Assembly: GCA_036172665.1 (NCBI GenBank)
Contig: CM069870.1
Coordinates: forward strand, 27,378,001 to 27,442,000
DNA: 64,000 nucleotides
Source of the DNA: Prosopocoilus inquinatus
Taxonomy: Eukaryota > Arthropoda > Insecta > Coleoptera > Lucanidae
Direction: 5' to 3'
The stretch's first letter is position 1. Each line of letters begins with the position of its first letter. Position numbers and translations under genes: made by a program. The notes under the pieces were generated by a model that did no database searches, had not been told where the DNA came from, and worked only from the letters and a program-made list of their open reading frames with translations. Below, one piece after another: positions 43,684 to 54,204 of this stretch.

Positions 43684-45495
43684 TACAGGGTGATTCAGGC
43701 AACTTTTCATTAAAAGTTCACGGATTTCTCGTTTGAATTTCTGTTTCATATTTTGCAGTTATAAGTTAACGATATGGATCTATCAAAATGTAATATTTTC
43801 AAATTTCGGACACTTCTGCTTATATCGGAAGTTGCTGTCAACTTTCTTATTTTAAATGGAATACCCCAATTTTTAATGCATTTTTGAAATTTTCATAAAA
43901 TTATAAAAATATTTTGTGCAACATGTAATAAAGAAAAATTAACCGTTTCCGAGATATTTTCATTTTTTAAAAATAATTCAGACTTGCAGAACCTTGGTTA
44001 TGATACTGCCATCTTTGAGCAACAAAAACCATGATGCCCATTTTTGGTCTGTTGTAGGCTACAGTAACATTCTTTCAGATCATGTCCAGTTTTGCACTTG
44101 ATTGCTTCCAGGCTGATTGAAAAGTAACTTCTATTCGAACTAATTTCAACTGTCGAAAAGTCATGTTTTTTTAATGGCTAGTATATTTTTATGTCATGTG
44201 TCTCAAAATTAAATGTTCTTTCGTTCTATATAAGCATTCCCTATACCTATCTCTTATTATTCACTCGTTATCGATGATTTCTTTTTAACATCTAATTTCT
44301 TTTCGTTTTTGGTATTGTTTTTAAATAGTGGTCTATGAAAACTAGAGATATTATAATTTTTGAAATCGTCCGTTTAGTAGGAATAAAAAAAACAATTTAT
44401 AGCTACGAAGAATCAAAAAATGAATAATCAAACACAGACATATTAAGTATATTTGATGATAAAAAAATCGACAATTCAAGAAATTAATAAAAAAAGTTGT
44501 TTTATGGAGGAAAATGCGTTATTACTTAGATACAGTAGAAAGTTATTACTACTAAATAATAGCCGAGGACAACTTAGAGCCAATATTATAACCAACAATT
44601 TGTGTATTATTTTTAATATTTCTGATTTATTTATTAGTTTTCATAAAATTCTGTATTGTAAGTGTAAGTTTCTCCTTGTAAATGTGTAAATAGTCATACC
44701 AAGAATTCTAATTACATGCGGCATATGTAAAAAGAAGTTCAGATGACAGGTGTGTATTTAAATACTATTTTTCGGTTTTTAAAATGAAATTGAAATTACA
44801 GTCAGAAATTAATTTGAAAAACCTCAGTTTATTAAATTTTCATAGCACACTATTCAGGAATAATACTGAAAAGTGAAAAAATTGTGTCAAAGAGAAAATC
44901 ATGAATAGATAGAGAAAGATAAGAGATGGGTATAGGGAATGCTAACACAGTTCGAAAGAACATTTAATTCTAATTAATATGGTGTAAAAAAATATTGGGT
45001 GTTCTATTTAAAAAACATGACTTTTCGACAGTTGAAATCAGTTCGAATAGAAGTTACTTTTCAACCAGCCCGTAAATGATTTTGTGTAAAATTAGGTATG
45101 ACCTGAAAGCTTATGAGCATAACCTACTACAGACCAAAAATTGAAATTATGGCTTTTGTTACACAAAGATGGCAGCATCATAAACAGGGTACTGCAACTT
45201 TGAACTTTTTTTAATAAATGGAAATATCTCTAAAACGGCTAATTTTTCTTGTGTCACATTTTGCACAAAATATTTTTAGAATTTCATGGAGGTTTTAGAA
45301 ATGCTATGAAAAATGGGGTATTCCATTTAAAATAAGAAAGTTGACTGCAACTTCCGGTACAAGCGGAAGTGTCCGAAAGTTGAAAATATTATATTTTAAT
45401 AGGCCATTATCGCTTATAACCGTAAAATATGAAATAGAAATTCAAAGAGGAAGTTCGTAAACTTTTAATGAATGGGTTGCCTGAATCTCCCTGTA
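43684..45495. mobile_element. 1.8-kb foldback element with arms of about 575 bp
   Basis: The left arm (43684-44262) and right arm (44920-45495) are inverted copies, aligned by eye over their whole length. They start TACAGGGTGATTCAGGCAAC and, inverted, TACAGGGAGATTCAGGCAAC. Shared blocks include CGGAAGTTGC, TTTCTTATTTTAAATGGAAT, AAAATATTTTGTGCA, GGTCTGTTGTAGGCTA-like, CTTCTATTCGAACT and AGCATTCCCTATACC. The outer 190 bp of each arm resemble the small MITEs at 5387 and 11643. The 657-bp centre codes for nothing recognisable. TA lies outside both ends. Confidence 0.9.
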
Positions 45496-46258
45496 TACAA
45501 TACTCCTCTGTATCAAATAACTGCACTTCCATAACACTGATAGACAAAAATGACGTTAATGAAAGTAAAATGAAATTGAATGGGTTATTTTGTATCTACA
45601 ACTAGCTTCAGCAATCTGCATTTTTGAAAAATATCAGCCACCCTCTGTTTTTTTGCAATAGCAGTTAAGTTCATTGGAACTGCGAACAGTATATGACGAG
45701 ATCCTTTAGCCTATGATGTTAATAAAATAACATATTGTTCACAGAAAACATTAGGAATCCAGGTTTAGTCCAAAGTTTGCACCGGAAAGTCAAAATAATT
45801 AAAATAACAGTTTTTAACTAAGGGTGTCTCAAACTACGAAGTTAACTTTAAATAGTAACTTAACCGAAAATGCAACAAAGGTTATCAGGATGGTTTACAC
45901 ACACTCTGAGCATCTTACTACGATGTATAGAAACACCAATCACCAAAAAATCCGTTTTAATTTAAATAATTGAATGTTAATACATCGGAAACACACTTCA
46001 GTAAGCGAAATTCTCGTAATCCATTTAGTCGATGATTAATGGAAACTGAGGGTGATTGAAAAAAAACTAAGTATTAGGTTCATATGTGGGTAGGTAGTAC
46101 TGTTTAAAGAAACGACTCGATTTTGTTTAATAAAATCATTGTTTATCAGTGTAATCAATACTTGACGTATTTCCGGTACCTACACAAAATTCGTGCAGTG
46201 TTAATTAACTAGTCCAGCTTTTGATACAAACGAGTATTGTATATGACGTGCACGTATT
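45488..46258. mobile_element. MITE with TTTGTATCAAATAACTGCAC-type ends, long copy
   Basis: The left end CAATACTC..CTGTATCAAAT with AACTGCAC faces the inverted right end (CAATACTCGTTTGTATCAAA). The right part (TGACGTATTTCCGGTACC onward, 46170-46258) matches 48268-48356. A smaller copy is 48184-48356. Left end abuts the large foldback. Confidence 0.6.
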
Positions 46259-46517
46259 TTAGTTAAGTTATAGATTATTATTGAATTTAATTCATCTTTG
46301 ACTAAGCTTTACTGTATATGGGGCTTAATGTGTACACAATGAACTTAATAAAATAGCATGTTATGTCTATAATATCGTTGATTTTAAGTAGAAAATCTAT
46401 TTTAAATAATTTTAAATTGTATACCTATGCTAGGTGCAAATAAGGGTGAAAACCACTATCTTCCGAATACGCACTATTGGTTCACCTTGTATATAATATA
46501 CAGCTAATCCTTCTGAA

Positions 46518-46518
46518 C

Positions 46519-46554
<36 letters not shown>

Positions 46555-47167
46555 GACATCTTTATTTCCCAGTAAACACAAGAACATCATTTATAAATGT
46601 AACGTAATGTAAGCGGGGAAACCTAAAGGTGGGGTTCACATATGTGGTCTTCCACCCAAACCTTGAATAAGAATGACAAAGTAATAAGATAAACGCCTAA
46701 GACTAAGGGCTTAAATTTAAAGATTAACAAAAAAAAAATTAAAAATAAAAGAAGAAAAAAGAAAAGAAAAAGAGAAAAAAAAATGCAGATAAAGATGTTC
46801 TGTGATCACAACGAAAAAAAAGTAAAGTTGAAGGGTAATCAGATGTAAGAAAAATACAATGAAAGAATAATATTGTGAAAGAAAAAGTGTTTTTGTTGTT
46901 AAATTAAATTTGTGAGGAACAGCTATTATCTTGTTGCAAGGTAAATAAGAAATCGTAGAAATAGATTCTGAAATTGGAGACGTTAAATTTTTTTAAGTGT
47001 GACGGAATATTGTTGTAAATCTGTGTAATTTGGTACTTGAAACATCGTTCGAAAAGCGCCGTACGATGTAGAGGTGGCGTAAGTGTTCCTTTATTCCGCA
47101 CATTGATATTATGAATGTCTGTACGGAAGACAATTTTTCTGTACAAGTAAGATGGTTGATTAGACAA
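46518..47167 (-). pseudogene. LINE 3' end with (TTA)n tail
   Basis: The minus strand encodes only the end of ORF2: FRTDIHNINVRNKGTLTPPL, then HRTALFERCFKYQITQIYNN and IPSHLKKFNVSNF. This is typical of the last 80 residues of jockey/CR1-type LINEs. A 3' UTR of about 350 bp and an (ATT)n tail follow, seen as (AAT)n at 46519-46553 on the plus strand. The insertion is heavily 5'-truncated. Confidence 0.8.
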
Positions 47168-47344
47168 GATAATACTATAATAGAATAATAGAATAATACT
47201 ATAATAGAATAATAGATATACAGTGCGGAAAAAATGTAAAGAAGAAACTCAATGACAAAATATATTATTGAGCTTTAACAAAAATTCAAAAACAGATCAC
47301 ATTTTTTAAAAATGAGAATTCCGTATTTTTTGTTGATATTGAAA

Positions 47345-47405
47345 AAAAAATTGTTGCAAATCGTTTTTGATTACAGTGAATCCCTCAAGCAGCCTCTGTA
47401 CATTT
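47345..47405 (+). repeat. dispersed repeat with core TTGTTGCAAATCG
   Basis: Matches 1464-1516 (inverted) and part of 51554-51646: TTGTTGCAAATCGTTTTTGA, then CAGTGAATCCCT and AGCAGCCTCTG. Confidence 0.65.
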
Positions 47406-47656
47406 GTTTAATCTATTCGTTGATATTTTAGTAAGTCACGTATTTGTCAAAATAGCTATGTAAAATTTTTTTACGTCTTTCATAAGAAAATTGAGAAAAT
47501 TTTAAATGTAATCCAAAAAAAATAACTTTCCATTTTTAGCATAAACACTGAAAGATATCGGTTAAATGTAGAAAAATATGTAATACCTAATTCAAAACAA
47601 AAAACGTTATTAAAGCAAAATTATAAAAACTGCTCGAAATGGCCCTCACCAACTTC

Positions 47657-48043
47657 TTAACAGTATGCCAATCGCATGTGAAACTCCTGGAGCGCACATT
47701 TTTGAATGGTAACTGGTTGTATACTTCTAATTACGTGCCTTATTCTTCTTTTAATTGTTCTAGATTTTCTCGTTCTTCTTTGTACACCTGACTTTTTATG
47801 TAACCCTATAAAAATAAAATCTAATTGTGTTAGGTCAGGTGATCTGGCTGGCCATTCTATGAATCCTCTTCGTCCAACCCATCGATTGGGAAAAACGTTA
47901 TCTAAGTACTCCCGCGCTTGCCTCACGTAATGTGGAGGGGTTCCATCTTGTTGGTACCATAACGTACTATTGGGGATGTCTGGATTTGGGATGAGAAATT
48001 TAAACTTTGAAGTTTCAATAGTTTCCATGCAAACGCGCATCAA
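47657..48043 (-). pseudogene. DD41D-type (VS/Visitor-like) transposase fragment
   Basis: This holds the second and third catalytic Asp of an IS630-Tc1-mariner transposase. WYQQDGTPPHYVRQ has the second Asp and PARSPDLTQLDFIF the third, with 41 residues between them by count. That spacing defines the DD41D group. Between them is EYLDNVFPNRWVGRRG, common in insect members. The C-terminus ends EFHMRLAYC. The N-terminal DNA-binding half and the first Asp are missing upstream, and the usual FFLWG after the third Asp is altered (FIFIGLHKK). I could not find TIRs. Confidence 0.85.
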
Positions 48044-48183
48044 AACTGTTGCTATTACTCATAGAGATTACTCTAACAATATTTATGATTAGTTAGACAC
48101 ACTAAAGATAATTTTTTGGGTCGCTGATTATGAATAAAATATCTCATGATTCCAGCTTGTTGTTAAGGTCAATTCATGAAAGA

Positions 48184-48356
48184 ATACATGTACGTCATAT
48201 ACAAAAATTGTTTGTATCAAATAACTGCACTGCGTTAGTCAACAATTAATATTTGAATTTAATTTAATGACGTATTTCCGATGTAATAAAATTTGTGTAG
48301 TGTTGATTAACTAGTTCAGTTATTTGATGCAGACGATTTCTGTATATGAAGTGTAT
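48184..48356. mobile_element. foldback MITE, short copy
   Basis: CGTCATATACA...TTTGTATCAAATAACT is inverted at the right end (CTTCATATACAGAAATCG and CATCAAATAACTGAACT). About 173 bp, almost entirely palindromic. Related to 45488-46258. Confidence 0.7.
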
Positions 48357-48544
48357 GTATTATTTCATGAGTTGAACTGTAGATTGCGAATGCTTCGATT
48401 TGGGGCTATTGAATAAAAAAACGCTTGCTTTTAAAAGATCTGCCGAAATATGCAATAAAAAAGTGGTACATTCCGTTTAGAAAAGTATAAGTTCCGTAGA
48501 CGATTTACTTACAGAACACGTATATATGAAAAGGATATTTTCTT

Positions 48545-49710
48545 TTAAAATTTTACTTACTTTTTGGAAGTAAATCTGCTTGCCGTGACATCCAAGATCT
48601 TATAAGAATCACTATTAACAATGCTCAGGTTCCCTTAGTTCAGTCCGCTAAAAGTCTTGGCTTAGTTTTAGATAACTCATTACGCTTTAGAGACCAAATT
48701 TCTAATTATATCAGAATTGCTTATATGAACCTCAAAAAACTTTATCCTCACAGACGCGAACTATCTGTTAATTTAAAAAACAATTATGTGAAGTCTTTGT
48801 GCTGTCTCATTTTTCATATTGCAGCCAAATTTATCACTCTGCAATAGATCAATATACCTCCAATAGAATTCAAATGATACAAAACTCGTGCTTGCGATTT
48901 ATTTATGGCATAAGAAAGTATGATCATATTACACACAAATTAAAGGAAATTAAATAGCTTAACATGTTTCATCGAAGGAAATTGTAGTTCCTTGTATTAT
49001 ATCACAAAATTTTATTAACAAAAACACCACCTTACTTATATTACAAAATCAAGTTCCGGTGTGATATACATAACATCACAACAAGATTTAGAGGTTTAAT
49101 TTCTCCAGCTCTCCCTAGGACCACATTGTTCGAACGTCCACTCAGCTTTCAAATTTATCATCTTTATAATCCATTATGAAACACTAAAATCTTTAAGTCT
49201 GTCTAAATTTAAATGTGAACTATATAAAATTTCATTTTTGGAGCAGTGCTGATGTGTGCGAAAATTCTTATACTAATTACCTTGTGTAATAATAACTTAT
49301 TAACGACTTAATATGTGTTCTACTCTTTTTTTGTTATATGTGGATATGCTCTTTACAACACAAATAGCTTCTTCTTTCGCTCATTTAATATGTGTTTTTT
49401 TTTTTCATTATGCTTTAGTTATTTCATGCAACGTTAATTGATTGCTCGATTTTTAGTTGTAATATTTTTATTGAAATTGCGTTTAATTTCTAAGCTTTTT
49501 TGCCTGTCGCAGAATTGTAATGTAGGCAGTCCTATTTTATTTTAATCTATTCTAGCAATCATGGTTAGCTTGTAAGGCAGGTAGGATTATTCCTAAGCCT
49601 GAAGCTCGCCCTGTGGTTCGGTCATTCTTACTTTTTTTTTAATTAGCTAATTTGTTATCTCACTCCTATTTGTAATGGTAAGTTTAATCGAATAAAGACT
49701 ATTATTTATT
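48545..49710 (+). pseudogene. LINE ORF2 C-terminal half and 3' UTR
   Basis: Plus strand, several frames: LFGSKSACRDIQDLIRI, then AKSLGLVLDNSLRFRDQISN (thumb region after motif C), NRIQMIQNSCLRFIYGIRKY, FRCDIHNITTRFRGL and RTTLFERPLSFQIYHLYN, ending near KFKCELYKI (about 49230). A 3' UTR follows with AATAAA near 49691 and a TATTTATT-like tail. Frameshifts and stops throughout. The C-terminal motif is a relative of the one at 46904-47167. Confidence 0.8.
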
Positions 49711-50670
49711 TAATTAATAGTTAATGCGCTATTGAATAAATCGGTACCAGTAATTCACCCTGTAGGTAGCTTCGAAATTTATGGTGCTACATTATTTTTC
49801 AAACATAAATATTTCACACATTTCTGACTATCGCTATCATAAAAGAATCAGATTTGTCGCTTTGGATTTCGTAATTAGCTGCGTAATAGTGTACTTCATT
49901 ACAAAAATAATGTACTTCAAATTTTTATCATAAAATAATTGCTTTATAAACAATAAAACGTGCGAGTGTGAACGTAAATACGACTTTTAATAAGAGGTAA
50001 TTGTTTTTAACATTGCTTTTAATATGCAGAATTTTGTTCTTCTTAAATGGAACAAATTTCATGATGCAGTAACCTATTTTAAATCTGTAAAGACATCTTT
50101 GATACAATGTTTTGCACTTTGTTGAACTCTTGAAGAATGAATTTTTGTTTTTTTCCAAACACAAACTTCGTTTTTTTCCAGTCCTTGAATTTTTACTACG
50201 TACTAGTCGATAGGCAATATTTTTTCTTCTGAACTGGTGATGTACAGATGTGTTCAAAAAGGTGTTGTACAACTACTTTAGGGCTGTGTTGAATAATATT
50301 TTTAATAATAATTTAATAATATTTTTGGTGAATAATATCATTATTGCTAGGAACCGTACATGTAGCAAAATTTGTACAATATTTTTTTGAACTTTATGAA
50401 TGCACGTAATAGTTTACACAGTACAAATTCTGTACAACATTTTTTTATACATAACTGTACCTGCGCTCTTAGGTTTTAATTTTCGTTGAAAATTATCAAA
50501 ACCAACTGATAACAAATTATTTTTTTTCCAATAATAATAATAATCCAGGCCACTACTTAATATCAAATATAAAATTTGGTAAGAAATATTGAGAAATTTA
50601 ATTCAGTAGAAAGATGAAAACTAAAAATAAATGCCAGCGGTGTTCCATTTTTTATCTTGAACCATCCTAA
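49711..50670. other. unassigned AT-rich DNA
   Basis: No recognisable gene or element. TTCACCCTGTA at about 49757 resembles a TAYMGGGTG-group end. Confidence 0.4.
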
Positions 50671-52344
50671 CACGGGCGTAGCAAGGATCTTGTTTAGGGG
50701 AGGGCAAAATTAGATGAAATTTTGTAAGTAAATGACAATCATCTTAGGTCTTTCACGAAAGTTTCGAAGACGCCATTTTCAAACTTCTGGTTATACCAAC
50801 GTAACACTTTAACCTGTAACCTGTATTCTGTCATATCAGATGTCATTGTAAGTCAGATTTTGAGGCAATGTAACGCAGAAGAAGATGTTTTAATAGTACT
50901 TGTGTTATATGGCTAACGAATTGTCAGAAAAAGAACATTTTTAGCCTCATTCAATACTTCTACAAAAGTAAGCTCATCAAAAATTCAAAATTTTAAGGAA
51001 ATTTGAAAAAAAAAATTTAAGATTGAAAGACAAAATGTTAAAATTAAATATTTTGAAAATGAAAAAAGTAAAAATCGTAAAGAATTTAAACACAATATTT
51101 AAAGTAAAAAAACTCAAAAAAATAATTGTACGTTAGATAAACAGAAGTTAGAAATTGTCATTATTATAGAATTTGAAAATGAATTGAAAATGAAATTCGA
51201 AAAAAGTGTAGTCGATTGAAATAAGAAATGTTAAAAATCAAAAATTAAAAAAAAATAAAAATTTTAGACAATTTACGTACAATATTTTTAAATATTAAAA
51301 AAATATTTCAAGGTTAACTCAAATAAACCCAAATTAACCCAGCTAAACCGAACCTATGCAAACCCAACCCTACTAAACTAAACCAAAACCAAATGAACCT
51401 AACTCCTTTTAAACAAAAAATTTGAGACATTAAAAAGTTTCAAGGGCAAACCAATCCATTTAGACTGAACCTAAGGGAATCCAAGCCAAGAAAGGAATTT
51501 TACAAAAGATAAAAAGTAAGAAATTGTTAAAATCGAAACCAAAATGTTACGTTTGAAAAATTTTGTTGCAAATCGTTTTTGATTGCAGTGAAAACCTCGA
51601 GCAGCTGTTCACTGCAATCAAAAACTATTTGCAACAAAATTTTTCAAAAACTTTCATTATGCTTTGACAGCAAGCATGGCCGCCTTGCATGAAGACTTAT
51701 TAGGAGCAAATCCCGCTTCAATTTGTCTATCCTACTGCAATGTTAGGTCAATAAGCGATCGTAAGATGTCGCTGTTTTATCTGTTCAAAATGTTACACTA
51801 AACATTCTAAGAAAATTCGAAAACACTGTAGTTGTAGTAAATTTAAAAATTTTAAAAAATGAACAATCCAAAAAATAAATGTTTCGAGGTCAACCTAACC
51901 CAATTAAACTGAACCCAGCTGAAGAAAAGATTTCTAGAATCTCGTTTCTTCATGAAGATTCAACTGTTACATCATTTGTATCTTGTTTAAACTTCTTCCA
52001 TCGTTAAGAATTGTTTTCTGAACTGTACTTATTACAAGTGCTTTCTTTTTCTGCGTTATTAAAACAATTATATCCGTTTCCTGTCTTCTTCATTTGAATT
52101 TTTTTGTCTTGCTTTGTCTTTTCTCATCTTTACTTTTTTTACATTTTCCTTTGAATTTTTTTTTCTCTCGCGTCGCCCTCACTGACTTTCTCCACTTTTC
52201 ATTTATCATTTGTATCCTAGTAGGCAGCCCAACTTTTTTTTTTATTTAAGAAACTATTTACAGAGAGAGACGAAATAGTTTTTTTATCGCTCCATGAGCC
52301 AGGGGTGGGTAACTGCCCCCTTTGTCTCACCCTGGCTACGCTCA
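50671..52344. mobile_element. possible non-autonomous element with GCGTAGC ends
   Basis: CACGGGCGTAGCAAGGAT at the left and, inverted, TGAGCGTAGCCAGGGT at the right, followed by AGGGG-rich sequence, resemble hAT-style ends. The interior is low-complexity A-rich DNA plus degenerate AACC(C/T)AA repeats. No target duplication is visible, so the call is weak. Confidence 0.35.
51554..51646. repeat. 93-bp hairpin, 39-bp arms
   Basis: The arms pair with a single mismatch (AAATCG against AAATAG), with TTTTGTTGCAAAT and GATTGCAGTGAA in each, around a 15-base loop. They contain the TTGTTGCAAAT repeat also seen at 1464 and 47345. Confidence 0.85.
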
Positions 52345-52661
52345 TACATTCTAATTGCGTTTGTATGTAACGACCTTCAATTAAAATTATACCATTTGTC
52401 AATTTTCTTGGCTCTTATAGCAGTTGAGAGATAATTACTCCGAAAACTGTTTTAAACGCTTGCCATTAAATGCTCATAAGGGGGCGTTTTGCATGCAGGA
52501 GTATCATTTTAATTGAGCGTCATAGTACATCAAAAGGTTACATAAGATTTTTTATTTACTTGTACTAACCAAAGTAGAATTTAAGGTACGAATTTTGTGA
52601 TCTGGGGTAATTCCTCTTTTTCTCGGGGAAACACATATTCCCTAAATTTCTGGGGGCGGTA

Positions 52662-52914
52662 CAGGGGTTTCCAAACTTAATCAGTTCGAGTTGCTTCTAC
52701 CAGGTTAGTATTTGGTCCCGGCGCGGCGCCCTTATTAAAGTATATGTACAGTACAATGACGTAAATCAGGCACAGAAATGAGAACAACTCTAAAGTCTTC
52801 AATAAACTTCACGAAAATTTCATATTTTCCTGGAATATTCTATTGGTTCGCGGCACTCTTCTTTATTCTCTACAGCACCCTGGGGCGCCGCGACGCATAC
52901 TTAGGGAACCGCTG
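52662..52914. mobile_element. short hAT-type remnant
   Basis: CAGGGGTTTCCAAACTTAAT at the left and, inverted, CAGCGGTTCCCTAAGTATGC at the right, with GGCGCCGCGACGC inside. The style is hAT, but the flanking 8 bases do not match. Confidence 0.5.
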
Positions 52915-52969
52915 CCATTATGCAAGTACCTCCGCTTATAAAAACGTTGATGGTAGCTAACTGTTATAC

Positions 52970-54204
52970 CGGGTTTCTCGAAAATAGTGTCCAGCTTTTA
53001 TAAGCTGAGATTATTCGTTCCTACAGAGTATGAAATCGATTGCAGAAAAAGTATTGCAAGTACACAGTTGCCAGATATATTTTTTTAAATATTATTTCAT
53101 GCATATTACAAATAACGAATCTGCATGGAACTTCATACTCCCGTAATTTGAAAAATAACCGTCATAGAAAATTTTTGTTTGTGATTATAACCAACGAAGC
53201 CCGAAACAGTGACGTTTAAAATTAGATTTAAACGTATACAATTTTTCAAATTTACTGTAAAATATATAGCTAGTTGTGAATCACTTTAAAATCCGACTGT
53301 ACGCGAAAACGCCTTTTTTATTTTGCGAAATTAATTTTACGACTACATCTCTTTCAACCTATTTTAACTCCTCAGTTATTGTAACAGTTTATGGATAGTC
53401 CCATGAAAATATATCTTACGCTGTCGTAACATTACTCATTCTTGTAAACAGTTTTGCATTTTCATGTAATTGTTTAAATAAAATAGACTCATCGGCTAGA
53501 CGCGCTCGTTAACGCACTTCTTTGTTGTTTTGCCAAAACTTCATTTAAAATTTATTTACATTACGTAAAGTGTTGAGTATGTAGGTATACACCATTGCCA
53601 AAGGTAGCTCCTAATACTCATGTTTGATTTTAGAACTTAAAAATAAAAAATAGTATAGGATATTCCTAATTTATTTTACGCCCATATAATAAGAAGATAA
53701 TTTTTGTATAATTTTTTTTTTAATTTAGAATGAATCAACACAATGGTCACTACGCACTAGGTAACTTGTTTCTGGCTATAAAAAATTTTACATAAAAATT
53801 TTATACGGGCATAATTTTTAATTAATTCTAACTTATTCTCAATAATGAAATTACGCATATTCTGAATAAGAATATATGAATTCATAGTTTCTTCAAAATT
53901 CAAACAGAAAACAGCTTGACATGTACGAACTTAAATGCAAAGTCAACTACTAACAAATTAATCGTGACGTCATTTAGAAACTTTCGTTTCGTATTAGAAA
54001 ATTTTTTAAAGGTATGTTGTTTATTAACTTTGTTGGGATTAAGATAATTTTCAAAAGATAAAAAGGAATTCAGATAATCTACAGTGAAATGCTTAATTAA
54101 AAACACCCTGTGTGGTCATCTCCAAAGTCATTGGGTAGGTTTCAGTTCTAGTACCTACATGATTATTGTATGACTATTATTCGTGAAAATACATAATATA
54201 TGTA
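52970..54204. other. unassigned; TACCGGGTTTC and CACCCTGTGTG ends
   Basis: TACCGGGTTTCTCG at 52973 and AAACACCCTGTGTGG at about 54102-54116 could be the two ends of a 1.14-kb member of the TAYMGGGTG group, but their inner sequences do not pair well. No coding frame. Confidence 0.35.

Noticed and set aside
44453..44689. 78-residue open frame in the centre of the large foldback
   Set aside because: AT-driven composition, no motif, and the element type normally lacks genes.
46518..46556. (AAT)n as a stand-alone microsatellite
   Set aside because: It lies exactly at the 3' end of a minus-strand LINE and is best read as its tail.
51290..51920. Possible telomeric repeats (AACCTAACC-like)
   Set aside because: The units are irregular (AACCCAA, AACCTAA, AACCGAA) and interspersed; no TTAGG array is present.
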